Below, piece after piece: positions 39,238 through 53,203 of a DNA stretch of 64,000 nucleotides (position 1 is the stretch's first letter; every line of letters begins with the position of its first letter). The translations under genes were made by a program, and so were the position numbers. The stretch is from Struthidea cinerea. Its lineage: Eukaryota > Chordata > Aves > Passeriformes > Corcoracidae. The stretch lies in NCBI GenBank assembly GCA_013397865.1, contig VZTI01005061.1, forward strand, positions 3,602,902-3,666,901, written 5' to 3'. The notes under the pieces are model-generated. The model made no database searches. It was not told the DNA's origin and worked only from the letters and a program-made list of their open reading frames with translations.

Positions 39238-42200
39238 AGCTGATTATAATCCTTTAAATATGTACCTATTTAAAAATAAGTCACAGAGACCTTTCACCTC
39301 ATGAAATGAGAGGCAGAAAGCTGAAGAAGGAAAGAGAGTATTTCAGGAGGAAATCACAGAGATGAGACTCCAAGAGGAAGGAAGCTCTGGATTCAACTTC
39401 CTATTACATGAGTGATACCACCATTCTTTGCTGTTGAAACAAAGTGGGTTTTTTTTGGTGAAAGGATTGTTTCAAAGTACCAATTACCTTAATTATATAT
39501 ATTAAAACATATCTAAAACTACATGCACACATGCTTCTGAGATTTTCTGAGAGCAACTTCTCTTCCAGTCTAGATCAACTAACATAAGATTCTTAACAGA
39601 TTTGACCAGAATGAAATCTGAGGTTGGAGAGTTCCAGGAAACACCTTCCAACTGTGATAAAGTTGAACTTTGTTGTTTTTGCTTGAAGCTTAGCAGAATC
39701 AGAAGTAATTTGTAAAATCTATTTTTTTTCAAGTTGCTAAAAACTATGTTGTGTGAAATTCAAGAGATTCAGACCGTTCTTGCTATTGTCTGTGGTACCC
39801 AGGGACAAAGTAGAAATACACAAGCTCTGTGCATTTTGGGTAATAAATAAAACCAGCATTTAACCACTTGCAAACACATACTTCTTTAAAATGTATGGAG
39901 GAGAAAAGTGCTTTCCATCAGTAAATACTTCAGAAATAGTGTGATATATTCAACTGAAATAGAGGTCACTTTTTTCTATATTTTTATTAGAACTAATGGA
40001 ACTTTTCAGTGACTGAAATTTGTCATTTCATCTTTAAATGGATAGTTTATTGAATTAAAACTATACTACAAAATAAATGTCAAAAAAACCATTGAAATAA
40101 AATTTTTGAACCTTATCAGGAAGAGACAGCTTACTCAGGTAGTTTCAGAATAAAATAAAATAAACAAAACAAAATTTCTACCTTCCTTCACAATTTGCAT
40201 TACAATATAACTAACTTGCATATTAATGTAACTTTTTAATTTATTCAGTACCAGAACAAATGTTGAAATATTGGAATCACCTATAGTGGAAATTCAAAGT
40301 TTAAGGCAAGAAGTCCAGACTCAACACTTTATGCACCATCTTACATTGAAGACCAGTACTCTTTAAATAGGGAATTTCAGAGATAAAATTGGTTCAACTC
40401 CATTACTTTATCTTCTTATGCAAATACATGCAACGTTGCTTTTCTGATCCATTTATAAACACTGCCTGTAAGGCAGAGCCTGAAGTCATCAGTCATTTTT
40501 CAATAGAAAGATGATATATCAAAACAAGAACTTCAAGAGTACAAGAAAAAAGATTGCTGCTCTTGAATCAGACACTTCAAAATAAAATACATGAAGTTGA
40601 GTTCAAGAAAGATAGCCTTACTATTTCACTTTTTTTTTTTCCACAAAAAAAAAGGATGCAAATAGAAAGAAGCACAGCTCCCAAAGGAAAGTGGCACTTG
40701 CTAAGCCTAAAGACTTTCTCAGGCTCTGTAGATGCTTCTTGCAGCTTATAATGAGGATTACTTTACAGACCTTTCAGTCTCATACACCCTCCCTGTATTC
40801 CAGGTGTGGAAGCATCAAGCTACTGAAAAGTCTCAATAGATATTAAAAAATTATACCAAATAAGGACACCAAACTTAAAGCTAGAAGCATATGAGAATAC
40901 ACCTGATGGGGCAGCTGCAAACATGATACCCTGGGGAATATTACTGCACCAGCAGACATTGCTCGCATTAACAGGGCACTGGACAAAGAACAAGAAAACT
41001 TTTGATGAAAACCACTCAGTATAAAGCTTGCCACTATAAGATGCATGTTTTAGCTGACTCCAGAATACCCCTTTAAGTGGATAGTGGAACTAACTATGGC
41101 AAAGAAAGCATAGGCAGTGGTAGGTGCTTAATTGCACTGAACAGACATGAAGTCAGAACTGAGAACCAGGAGAAGAGAGATATTAAGGCAAGGGCTGAAA
41201 TAGAATCCCCTTCCTCACATGACTTGGACAAAGGCAACTCCTATTGAAAAATCAACATTGAAAATTATTTTAAACACCCCTACATGACTGTAATCCTAAT
41301 CTATATATTTGCATATTCTATTATTTTACTCCACTCACACCTTCGGGAAAGGAAGATTTTTCATTCACTGTAGTTGTACTTGGAGCTTTCTGTGTATAAA
41401 TACACATGTTGTTCCTTTGAAGTCCTATTTATGAGTAAAGCCAATGGAGTGCATGGCTAAAACCTGCACAGGAAGAAGAACTGCTCTTTCAGGCAGTGAT
41501 TTACCTCAGCCACTAGTGCTGACATGGGGACAGGGATCAGTATCACCCAGGAGCCGTACAAGCAACAAACCTTGCTGCTCTAAATCCAGAAGCACTTTTC
41601 AAATTGTGGTACAGAGCAACAGATATTTTACTAACCAATGCAAAGCTACTGAAGGAAGCTTATAAGGCACATGAAGTTATTGGAAATTTAATCCATGGTT
41701 TACTACCCTTGGAATACCGCTGCAATCATAAATGCTGAAAGCATAACAAAATAAAAGTAGGTTTTGGGGTTTTTTTTAATATTTATCTTTTAAAAAAGAG
41801 GGGAGCGGGAGAGAGAGAAATGCTTTGGAAACTATTTTTATTCTGGCAGAGTTTTCACTGCTTGCTTAATTTGGTTCCCGGACTCTGTCCTCTTTTAATT
41901 CCCTTGTCATCCAGAATCTATTACGGGGAACTAATGCCTTAATGGCACCATCTGGCATTATTTAATATGTAACACCATCTTATAAATCAAATTATAATTT
42001 ATAATTAATTTAACAATTTTTATTTTTAATAATCATAGTCTCTATTAGAAAAAACCTGTATTTATTAAGGCACCATAGCATTGTGAAAATATTTATCACC
42101 TGTGATTGTTCCTTTTCTCTCTTTCACTGCTCGAAGACAAAGGCTTCTATTACAAAAGCAGGTACTAATCAAAATGTTTCTTAAAAAAAATTTCCAAAGT

Positions 42201-45114
42201 TTTGTAGAAATATGCCACCCCAAATATCAGATGTTTTAGAAAATTTTAGAAATTAGTTCAAATAGGCAGCTGAATATTGGTTTTCCACTCTACTCACTGT
42301 TTGTATCAGTAATTATAGATATTGCTCTGTGTTCTGCATCTTTGGGATCTCCGGCAGGAATTCTCTCCTTCAGTTTAAGCATCCCAAACTTACCCTATAA
42401 TGTATCCAGCTATACTCAAGGACAAATATTTTTACCAGTGAGATGCTACCTATACCTATTTTATCTTTCTTTCATCCTACTTCACAAAAAACAAATGCTG
42501 ATTATCATTTCAGTAGGGGAAAAATAAGATAGGGGGGATTTACTACCAAAAGACATATAATCCTCTTTTTTTGTCAATATAAATTATTGTATAGGTATTA
42601 AATCAATGTGTTTTTTAATTTATTTTTTTTAGTCTGGGATGATTCAGTGGAGTTTTAACAGAAGAGCTAGAAAGAAAAGGCCAAAGATGAAAAATTACTA
42701 ATATTTGCGTCATCCTGCATCACATTACAGTCTGAACTCCGGGTTCCACAGCATCAAGGGCATGAGTAGTGCACCAATGCACATAAACAAAATAGCTAAA
42801 TATATCTGTGGCCTGAACTGCTATGAAACTTCTTTCCAAGACAGTAAGTTTCACCTGCTTCCACCTTCCATGAACTGCTGCTGTGGCTGCAAGACAAAAC
42901 AGGGCTTTTGTCAAGTTCAGAAGAACTGCAGAAGTGGGAAGAGGATCAGCAAGCATCTTACAGCAAACCCCGCTAATTTCCCCAGGTCACAAAAGCGCAG
43001 AGGAGGGGAGAGGAACGGGAGGAGAAAGACTGACTGGAGACATGCTTTAGCTCCCTCCTATGGCACTAACTGGAGTGGACATCTCACCTGCCCGTGCCAC
43101 AAACCATGGCTTCGACCCTGTGGGAAGTCACTCCTGAGCTGAATTTAGTGCTAAGTGCCTGCTGCTAAGGCACAATTTGGAGGCAAAGTGATGAAAAGGA
43201 AAGAAAAATGTGAGGAAGTGCTCTGAATCTGGCCAATTTCCCCAGCCACACCAGCTCTTATGCCACCTGAGTCCAGTGGCAGGGAAGGAGGTACCCTGCC
43301 AGTAGGCAGGGTCTCCATGTCACTCTGCCTGACCACTGACAAACAAGCACTGAAAAAACCCAAAAAATTGTACATCCACTTTCTTATTCTAGGCTCAAAC
43401 CTGTGCTTTTTATCTAAATGTTCTTTCAAAGTTCAAAATCTGCTTCAATGAGACATTCCTAACCAGATTGTCAAAGAAGCAATCTTCATTTACTTAAGGG
43501 GTTTGCATGCAGAAAGACGACTTTATTGGGCCTTTAAAATGCATGTTGGATGTACTAGCTTATATTAATCGTAGAAATTCTCATTTTTCACCCTCGCATA
43601 GATCTTTATTACTAAGATACACAAGAAACAGGAACTTCAAGGAGTGTTTAAAGTGCACATTCTTCTGCTGCTTCTTCACTGCATGCAAGCATAATCCTCT
43701 GCTTGTAATGTCACGGTTAGTGCTTGTGAAGAAAAGAGATTAATTTGTCAGAAACAGAGGATTACGCATTTAACAGGGGCACAGACAGGTGAGCAGGACT
43801 TACCCCCGAGAAGGCAGCTCCACTGCGAAGCAGATCTAACCCACTCGGTCATTCGCTGAGATTATATGAGAGAAGAGTTGAGATAACCAGTGTAAAAAAA
43901 AAAACCACGAGATCATGTCAGGCATTTCAGTATCAATTGGCTTTAAAAGCACATGTTGAAGTTACTCTGAAGAAAAGAGAAGTGATTTGGGAAAGCAAGA
44001 TCTCTGAGCTAATGCGGACCTAAGGTACCGCGTCCACACTGAGTGGTACTACAAAAATATGACCTTTAAATACCCTGTCCCATTAACTTGGTTGCTGAGG
44101 CTCTTCCCCACACTTAGAACCCTTCTGTTTGAAGGCTTCCTTGGGCAGCAAATGTAATGTACTAAGCAGGAAATTGTGGAAATGGACTCATCTATAGTGA
44201 GGTAAACCCTTGCATTGTTTTCTGACCTGTATAATTCATGATGTATCCCATTCAAGACATTAGAGTGTCTATGAGCTTTGAGTTCAGTCACACTGAAGAC
44301 TCATCATAGCCTTCCAGACAGAAGAACTTGGAACCCTTAAGCCAAGAAGCTACACAATTTTTTGCCAGGCGAACGCATAGCTGAGGCCACAGAAAGACGT
44401 TTGGGAGGGGATGGACGAACTAGACCAGGAATTTGTGCACTGCAGATCTGTGTAAAGTGAACAGCTAGATAATCCTGCCTCAGCTACATATGTGTTGGCT
44501 CCTTGGTACTTGGGCAGTGAGCAGGGAACAAACCAGACTTCAGGCTTTGTAACAGACAAAGAGAAGGACAACTCACCATTAGCTGAAATGTGGGCACTGG
44601 CAGCTAACTGCATTCAGCCCCTGGTGGAAAATCCACGGGTTGGTGGAAAATTCTGTTGAGGGGTTTGGGATATGTTTGAACTCTGAAAGCAAAATGCAGC
44701 CTGTCCTAAACTAAAAGCCTTACTTAAACTTACAATGAACACTGTGCTCACATGTAATAAATACTTCAATATTTAACTGCAGGCTCTTTTGCTCTTTCAG
44801 TTTGGGAACTCATGAAGAACATGGCCTTATGAACCCCCAAATTTCCCAGGGAAACTTTACTCTGCTGTCCAAATATGTACTTAAATCCCCTTCCAGTTTG
44901 GATAACTGGAGCGCTTGATTTTGTTCAAATCTTGTGCATAAGTCTTTGATGAATTGGGATCTGTAGGAGCGTGTGTATCGCTGCTAACAATGACAGAGTG
45001 TATATGATTGCAGGAAGAGAATGCCTACAAACCTGCAGGTGAGCCTGCTGCTAATTTATTGCTGCTGGCACCACTTCCTGCCTTAAATACTACACAAATT
45101 TACTTTTCAAACAC

Positions 45115-45340
45115 TCTTCGAGTAAATATATGTCTAAAGGGGAATATTTTATCAGATGGACATTTCAATGAAATATTTTATTTCTAAGGTAGGGCGAAAG
45201 GAAAGTAGCTAAGGAAATATGCTGATAATAAAATATGCAGTCAAGGGAAGAACTTTCATAGCAGCTCCATGAATGACTTGCAGAAAAGTATAAATTGTGT
45301 TTATAAATAAGCACGAGGATAACATTAATATATGTGTTTA
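45115..45340 (+). repeat. Diverged direct duplicate, copy A
   Basis: Matches 46738-46980 in the same orientation. Anchor blocks in order are: cttcg...taaatatat, atcagatgg (45151-45159), aaatatttta-ttctaag, the 21-mer at 45290-45310 (19 of 21 identical to 46926-46946), and ataacattaatat (45319-45331, identical to 46958-46970). Order and spacing are conserved to within about 11 bp over 180-190 bp. The 48-bp ungapped block from 45151 has 35 identities by hand count. Either a local duplication or two insertions of one old repeat family would explain this. Confidence 0.75.
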
Positions 45341-46352
45341 ATTGAAACCTGTAAAGCCGGTGAGATTTTTATCTCCTACAGTTTAGCATCTTTTTTGTTC
45401 CTGTGGAAACCAAAAAATGGGAATAAGGTGAGGGGGAATAACTGCAAAGCACATGGTATTGAGTAAAAGATATGAGACTGCCTGTTTTATGTTTATCTAT
45501 TTGCTGTCAGAAGCATGGGTCCAACACTCCAGAAATGCACCCAATTTATATATGCACAAGCAAGAGCAGGATCTCCTTGGTGCTGCTCACAGAATCTGAA
45601 CCTTATGGAGAGCAGCATCTCAGGGCGATGACAGCTGGGTATTGTGTAAGAAATGCTATGAGTTGGGGGCAGCTCTGAGACCCAGCAGAGAACAGGTTTC
45701 ATTAGGCCCTGATCTACCATCACGCAAGGAAATTCACTCTAAAGTCACAAGCACATGCTGTGTTTTCTCAATTTAGTCTGAAGTGGGAAAAAGCAGTTTG
45801 ACAATATGGCTGGGGGAACAGCTGGCACCATGACTGTTCACTGATCTGGGTCTGGCCCAGACTGGCTTTTATTAATTTCTCCCACTTAGTCTAATCAGCA
45901 GTTTCTGTGCCAGAGCCAGGTGGTCTCAACCTCTCTGCATCTCCTGGGCCTCCATCAGCCCCTCTGGTGTGTGTGCCTCCTTCCTAGGCTGCACTCTGCA
46001 CATCACCCAGTGCCTCCTCCACTGGGAAGGGAACCCCAGTTTTCCCCCTTCTCCTGCACAGAGTAGCAGCAGTGGGAAGCACAGATTACCCTGCTGGGAA
46101 TCAAGACTGAGAATGAAGGGAGAGGAAAGACGGGAAAAGAACATAACTTCAACCAGTTCTCACCAGTTCCTGCAATGGTGTGAAAGAACTATGATAAAAA
46201 ACTGGCTAGCAGACCTTAAATAGACTTTATGATTCAGCTTTGCACTACTTTTTCTTACATGGTTTACTTGCCTTGAATACTTGACTTTCTATTTTCTTTT
46301 TATTGTACTTGCAATGGTTTCCCTATGGATAATTGCAAAATCCATATTTTAC

Positions 46353-46357
<5 letters not shown>
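45341..46357. other. Non-coding spacer between the duplicates
   Basis: No gene recognised. Short overlapping frames at 45472-45723 and 45926-46223 are not protein-like. The spacer ends at a long poly-T tract. Confidence 0.6.
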
Positions 46358-46389
<32 letters not shown>

Positions 46390-46449
46390 ATTTTATTTTT
46401 TTTTAACTTTAAATTTTTTTAATTCCTTTTTTTTTTTTTTTTTTTTTTA
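46358..46449. repeat. Paired poly-T tracts in AT-only sequence
   Basis: T28 (46358-46385) and T22 (46427-46448) are separated by a stretch that is almost purely A/T. Length-variable and error-prone in assemblies. Confidence 0.95.
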
Positions 46450-46737
46450 GTTTTAAAATAGTTGATGTATTCTAAACTTTAACTTGATCTAACATTTATA
46501 TGCTAGGTGAAAATTAATACCAAAGCATTCATCTCCAGCTGCCTTAAATTCTAAAGCAGTGCTGTGTTTAATAGAGACACAATTTGCATGTTTCCAGTTT
46601 GTGCTGTAAATAAAATCTGCTTAATCACCGTAAGGAAGTGATTCGCTCCTTTCTCTTATACCTCCCATAAACCTCTATCACCCTTGTGCTGTGGCACACT
46701 GTCTGAAAGTGTTATATGCCTTCACTCCTCCAATGCT

Positions 46738-46980
46738 ACTTCGTAAATATATTCTGAAGCTAGCAGAAAAAATGTTTCATCAGATGGTCAGCTTGGTAAA
46801 ATATTTTACTTCTAAGAGGGGATGAACATCAGGCTATGAAAGAAATACAGCTCTAATAAAAGACACAGGCAGTGAAAAGGCTGTGGTAAAATCAGCATAA
46901 ATGTCACCCCTCCCCCCCCAACAGAATAAATTTTCTTTATAAATAAATATTGTGAGAATAACATTAATATCTTTAGCTGA
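46738..46980 (+). repeat. Diverged direct duplicate, copy B
   Basis: Partner of 45115-45340 (see copy A for anchors). Copy B carries an extra C-rich insert (about 46904-46920) and a slightly longer gap before the shared ataacattaatat block. Neither copy has a terminal inverted repeat, poly(A) tail or target-site duplication that I can see. A minus-strand frame across it (46812-47075) is spurious. Confidence 0.75.
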
Positions 46981-49900
46981 GAGTGGGAAAGTGTAAGAAC
47001 AGTAAAAAGTGCTCTTATATAAACATACTTTTCTCGTGCTGGAGATATGGGATGAGAGTTATGGTACTTTTTCAATTCCAGCTTGTTCCGTGGTGATTTT
47101 TCAATTGAGGCAAAGGATGGCCACTCTTAACTCAGGCAAGATGGGGGCAATTCTCGACTGCCATTTAGCAGGGTTCCTACTGACCCAGTGCATGCTACCA
47201 TCTGGTTTTATGCACATCTTCAGACCCTCATTTGCCTCCTGACTCTGTCTTGTTTGTTGAGAGTGTTTGCAATTTAAGGCCTTAATTAAACCTGTACACA
47301 GCATCTCTCCCACCAAGCACTTCCAGGAGCTGCTACATCACAAATCAAAACAAAGAGTATTTGCACTCTGCATTGCATTTGGTGCTGAAACTGAATCTGA
47401 GACAACTGGGGAATATTATCAATATTTTTCTTTTCAGTGTTGGAGTTTTTCTCAATCTATTTTTAAAGTTTTTACAACTAACAAACATGCCATTAGCAGG
47501 GTGGGACAGGATCTTGATTAAATGGGAAAGGGAATGAATATAAACAGGGTTGATAAAATGAAAAATACGGCAGAAAAGCAAGCATCACACAATGCTTGTA
47601 CCTACTAGCAAACAAAATTAAACCCTCTGCTCCAACAAGACTGGTGATGGTCTCAGATGGGAAGATATTTGTATGGCAATGCTGAAGTAAAATGAATCTA
47701 GTCCTTGCTGCTACTAGAAGATAAGGAAAGGATAGAAAGAAGAAAAGCTGAAAAGCTGGACAAAGAATCATGAAGAGAGCCTTGCTGTCCAGCCTGCCTG
47801 CTATATTAATTTCTTTGTTGGATAAGGAAGTTAGGATATCTTTTAAGACTGGAAAGACCTGCATTCTATTCCCTGATGAAATCTTAAACACTCCTGTCAC
47901 TCTGAAAAAATTAACTGGGTTCAGATCTTTAAATGTAGCTCAGATTACCAACTAACACTGATTTTAAGAAAATATTGACTTGAAAAATCAGATAAAATTA
48001 AAATGGAATTAAAGTTGCTGAAGCAAACAGAATGGAATAACAATCTAATTAGAATGGACAACTACACAAAAAATAACCTGGGGCAATTTTGCTTGCAGTG
48101 TTTAAAAGAGAGAGAGAAAAAAAAGGAGGGAAGTGCTGTTCTTCTCTAAAAGAAGAAAACAGAGACCGAGGATTACAGGATTATACACACTTTTCACACT
48201 CTTTGCTGGCTTCTGATCTTCCATATTTTAGCTGGACTTGCCGATTTGTTTAAATTTGCTTCCTGACCTGCACTGCAGGAGCATAGGCAAAATCCAATAC
48301 CAGGATCCCAAGGGACCTGGAAGGGCTGGTGCTACAGCAAAGATACCAATCTCAGGCTCAGTGAAACTGTTTATTAGATACTGCTTGTGGTCCAGCCACA
48401 CTAACTCAAAACTTCACACAGACACACACACACCCTCTCCTGCAGAGTCCTGGCTTTTCTTCTGAACCAACTTCTCAGCAGAGATCAGTAAGAACGGAAA
48501 GGAGACAGAGGAGGGAAGGTGTTACAGTAACAGAGGATACAGGGGAGAAGCTAAGATTAAAGAGCGATTTGGAAGCTTCTTTTCAGGAAATAATTCCTTT
48601 TATTGCATGTTTCTTCCCCCTCCCCCAGTATCTTTCACTCACATAGTTTGTCTCACACAAATAATGACAAAATGATCCTTCACCTGAGAAAACCTTTTAA
48701 AAACTGCATCCACCAAAGCGTGTTTGGCCTGCTAATTCCTCAGGTCCTTGTAACTGCCCTTGCATTAGTGACTTTCCATTTGCATTTTAGTTTGATCTAC
48801 ATCTGTGTCAATCTGAGGATTTGCAGCTAATATTTAAAAAAGAAAATACAAACAGTTCCTTTAAGATCATTATAGTTTGGCTGAGGTTTTAGTATTTTTC
48901 TCCCTAAAACCAGAATAGACTGAAACTCTGTCATCCTGTAGAATTTCTAAAGGGTAAATTTATGCAGAAGATGCTGGTCTTGTTTCCTTCCTCAACATGG
49001 GGAGGAGACTTCTGGTTTCTCATTGCTAGGAAAAAAAGCAACCATCTTTTTTCTCTTTACATAGAATAAGAATTGTACTCCCCCTTTTCATCCCCCCAAA
49101 AGCTTTAACAATTCTGCCTAAGGCAGACCATTTGGCCTGGAGATGGTCCTGTTTTATAGGGTAGATGGGAAGAACAGAATCTTATATGAGAAAGTCTTTA
49201 GCAAACAGCTCTGTTCAGACATTTAGACAAGCTTTGCCCATAGCAAAGAGACAAAAATGCGACCAGCACAAGTCAAAAGCAAGGAATTTATACTGAACAC
49301 TGTGTTTCACTGGCCATTTTTTTCTTCTTGCTCCCTTTCTCTCTCAGCTAACAAAACAAAGGTAAAAAAACAGAAAAGAAAAGGCAAAAAACCCCAAAAA
49401 AAATCTAACTCCTGCTCCTGTTGTCAAATAGGTTTCCTTACATTCACAGCACAGAAGCTCGTTCTGGGTGTATTCCTGTGCTATGCATGAATTCTTTGGT
49501 GGTGTCTGCTCCTATGGTCTATGCTGGAGAGAAAGCCAACAATGCAAACTAATATTTTAAGCTATGTTCTCATGGGATACACAACAAGGAGCAGCCAGCT
49601 GCAGAACAGAACAGACAGGGGATCTCAAACAGTGTCAGAAGTAAAACATGGGAAGTTCACAGTGTGCTAACCACAGCATTACTGTGTATTCCAGTGCATG
49701 GTTTAATGACTATAACTGGTCTTAACACATATTCTTCTCTACCTTCTCATATTAGTGATAGTTATATTTACCTATCCATCATTACACATGTGCTTTGTTG
49801 GTAAAGGAAGCTGCTTCAAGTTCTCCGTGCTCATATAAGCACACACTACAGCTTCAGTTCTCCACATCACAAATTTTGTCTCCGAGGACCAGTTCAGCCA

Positions 49901-52900
49901 TCATTCTTGCCTTGGTGGCTGCACTCGAAGGCAAAGACGCGCACCGAGAGTTACTAATCCAGGAACACATAGTTCACCTAAACCGTAGTCCTGTTTCTGC
50001 CTGTGGCCATATGCCAGACACTAATTCTTTTTAAATATTGAAAGAGTCAATAACTTTAAAATATGATCTTTCCGTGAATGTATGTCTTAAAAATACTTTC
50101 ATAACTGGTTAATTAAAAAAAATGAAAACAGGCTATTTTCCAAAGCAGTGCTGTTGCTTGCAAACAGAGCAAATTCTGTGTATAAGAGCCAGGACGTGCA
50201 ACAGGCACCTGGATCCTTTACCATAGAGAAAGGTGGGGTTTTTTTCAAATAAATGATTGATATGAACTTCTGTCGTTTTGTGCATACTCAGTATTTTTCA
50301 GGGATTCACAGTTTGTTCATGCCTCAACAATATCCCTAGCAGGCTCCATTCTCATTACTTTCTGCTGGGACAGAGTTGTTCCTCTGAATTTGCCCAAGTA
50401 GCTACACCCCCACAGGATGTCAAACAAGACCAAATAGCTCAGCTCTGGTAGCTCATTTCCAAACACCCCAGGGGAAAACACAGCAATACCAGTGTGCAAC
50501 AGTTTTTCATTGAGCAATGGATTTTTCCCACTATCTCTTCTCAAGTTGTTAGCCTAAGAACAAACTTATTCCCCCTCTAGCTGCAGGATAAAACAGAACC
50601 ACACTGGAAACACACTGACCTCTTTGCCAAACCCAGTGTCCTGGATGGGGACAACATCCCCACCTGATGACTCCTGGACACTCCACAGGGAAATGTGTCA
50701 TCACTTGCCCACCCCTGATCCAATGATTTTATGGCTCTGGTCATTCATTTCCTCTGCATCTTTTGTTCACAGAGGTGGACTGAGAAAACACAAATTTTGT
50801 ATATATTTGGGTGGCCATGCCATCCAAGCTTCTACTCACTTCTCTTCCTGTATCTCCCTGATAAGGTTTTATTGGGTGGTGTCTGCTGTCAGCTGCCTAC
50901 AAAGCCAGCATAAATCAGTTGCCTAAGCCACACCGTGCTTACATCTATTGTGCAAATTGAACCCTGGTGTAAGTGCACGCAGCTTGCAGCCATGGCTGGC
51001 TGTGATCCATTGGACCCAGAGAGAAACATTTGTTATACTCCCAGAAATCCTTTATACTGTTACCTAGTAAAGACTGCAGGAGGTGTAAACCAGCACATTT
51101 TCATTGCTTTCAGTGGATCTATATTGACATAATTCTTTCTTCCTTTTTGTCTCTGATCATACTTGCATTTCTGATTCTGTTTTTCCTGCTTAGTTGCATC
51201 GCTGCTGCCTGTTGTCAGGCTTTCTTTTTATATCAAAACCAGACTATTTTTTGTAAAGGTTTTACACATTAGGTGAAAGGATTACACTGGGGTAGAGCTG
51301 AGCCCTTTGAGTTCAGGCTCCTGGCTCCACTGGGGGTCTAGAGTTAATTGAGGAATGTAATAATGAGGACATATTGAGAGCAATTTTTTCCTCAGTACAG
51401 TTTCCTGATTTATTGTAATTAGTGGTACAGAGACATCTGGAGTTGGAAGTAACAACCAGGCTACTATTAAGAGACATGAATTTATCTAACACTTTGATGA
51501 ACCTGTTTGTACTTTTGTCATTATTTAAAAAAAAAAAATTCTTTTTCTTGTTTCTGCTAGTAAGAAAGCTTACACAGGGTGGGCATGGACACTGGGTTTC
51601 ATTGCTTCAGTCTTTTACAAAGTGAAGCTTCAGGAGATTGAAAATAGCCCTGATACCACGAAATGAGTTCCAGAAAGGGGAAATAAAAGAAGTTGAATGA
51701 ATGAGGGTTTTTTTTTTTTTTTTTCCTCACGCTTTTGCATTTAATTTACTGGAAGTAAATTAAAGTTGTTTGTGCATAGGGCTATGTGGTACAAAACTGA
51801 TGGGAATGTCATTTCCCCTTCACCACACTGGAACTCTTCCCCTCGAGCTGCCTATCCATATGACAGCTGTTTAAGGCTTCTTTGTATCTTTGTCCACCTG
51901 CAAAGATGCATCAAAAACCAAACCCAGAATTCAACACAGCTTTTAGGTAGTTCTCATTCATCAGCAATAAGTAATAACGAATTATAAGCCAGAAGGGACT
52001 GTCTGTGAGACAAAGCTTCATTAAACCTGCAGAAAGGATTACTACACGCCAAGTGTCTATTGTTTTTCTAGTAGCAGCTGGCTCCAGGTGCATTCTCAAA
52101 TGTTACACATTAATCCAGGTCCTTTCTGAACCTAAGCTTTTTTGTCTTGCCCTACTAGTCGTATGACAAGGTTTAGATCAGACTTTGCTTCTTGACCTGC
52201 ACAGAAAAGTCTTTGGAAAATGACAGACATCAAAATGGTGTGATCTCACCAAGTATCCCAGTCCTGCAATTTATGTTTTTTCTAGTATGTGTTCATTAAA
52301 TTGGCTCTCTGTGAAGTTAGGTTATGGTTTTAATGGCCTCCTTTGATATTCAAATTTTTACAGAACATTCACTCCCTCTCGCTTGGTTGGAAAGCTGAAC
52401 TATTTCTTCATCTCTTCAAGTCATCTGTACAGGGCCTTCTGGTGGCTCCCACACAGGTTTGCAAATCCCTGGGTGGTCAAACTTTATTTTGTTCCTTTTT
52501 CACATGCAGCTAACCTTTGAAAATAATTTCCAAGGGCTATTCTGAATAGCAGGATCCCAGCTGGAGCTTTTTAAGGTCACGACATAAGATTTATCTTTAA
52601 CACACATTCTGATTTTCTCTGCTTTGCCTTTTCTTTGATAAGAATTTGTTTTTCTCTGGTGTTTTGCTTTGTAAAACATTGTGCTTTTTTTGACCACACA
52701 CCATTTTAAAAGGCTTACAAGTAAGTTTTTGTAAGCAGTGCCTTGCTATTGAACACAGTTATTCATTGGTGAGGGAGGATGTATGCCAGCTGATAAAAAT
52801 GAGAAAAGATAAAAAGAGTTCAGCATGTAACCTGCCCCATGGTGGAAATGGAGGCAGGGTTTCCTGTAAAACACTAAATGTTCACAATCATTGGGTGCAA

Positions 52901-52944
52901 GTGAATGTGGTGAGCAGTCACTGTATAAGACTCAACAGCCTTTT
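46981..52944. other. Non-coding stretch, no gene recognised
   Basis: No gene or RNA recognised. Small simple tracts include CA-rich at about 48418-48433, poly-A at about 51527-51538 and T17 at 51708-51724. The minus-strand frame at 47493-47900 (135 codons) is hydrophobic and Phe/Leu-rich without a known motif, and I consider it spurious. Confidence 0.6.
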
Positions 52945-52974
52945 ACAGGCTTTTAGCTCAACAGGCTTTTAGCT
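52945..52974. repeat. Short tandem duplication, 16-bp period
   Basis: acaggcttttagct occurs exactly at 52945-52958 and 52961-52974, and a partial form (acagccttttac) lies just upstream at 52935-52946. Confidence 0.85.
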
Positions 52975-53131
52975 GGGGTTATGAGGACTGATAGGACCTT
53001 GTTGTTCTGGCCCTAGGGATTCCCTTCTTCAAGCAGCCCTTGAAAACCTTGAGTGGTTCATTGTAATACATGGAATTATTTGGGGTTTTACCTGATACGA
53101 CTGATGTCAGTGAAGGTTTCACCAGTCAAGT

Positions 53132-53203
53132 CAATGAAATGATATGCCATGACTTTAATGGCATGACATTTAATGACAATGAAATGATAGCCAGGACTTT
53201 AAT
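53132..53203. repeat. Imperfect tandem duplication, 45-bp offset
   Basis: caatgaaatgat followed by gccatgactttaat (53132-53159) recurs as caatgaaatgat followed by gccaggactttaat (53177-53203). The sequence between also echoes the atgacatttaatg motif, so replication slippage is likely. Confidence 0.8.

Larger units (their letters stand above)
35951..45114. other. Non-coding stretch, no gene recognised
   Basis: Unique-looking sequence with simple tracts: poly-T at 36817-36831, a G/T-rich run at about 38170-38240, (CTTC)4 at 38565-38580, and poly-T at 39217-39237. The longest frame (plus strand, 42705-43142, 145 codons) is compositionally mixed and matches nothing I know. No RNA gene was seen. 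Confidence 0.6.

Noticed and set aside
39600..39660. ctgaggttggagag ... ccttccaac as a CR1 tail
   Set aside because: The order of motifs does not fit CR1 in either orientation and the terminal repeat is missing.
42705..43142. 145-codon frame with a Cys-rich middle
   Set aside because: CCCGC-like cluster looked zinc-binding at first, but spacing fits no known motif and the rest is unstructured; no exon boundaries.
47493..47900. 135-codon hydrophobic frame, minus strand
   Set aside because: Phe/Leu-rich from T-rich DNA; no consistent membrane-segment spacing or known motif.
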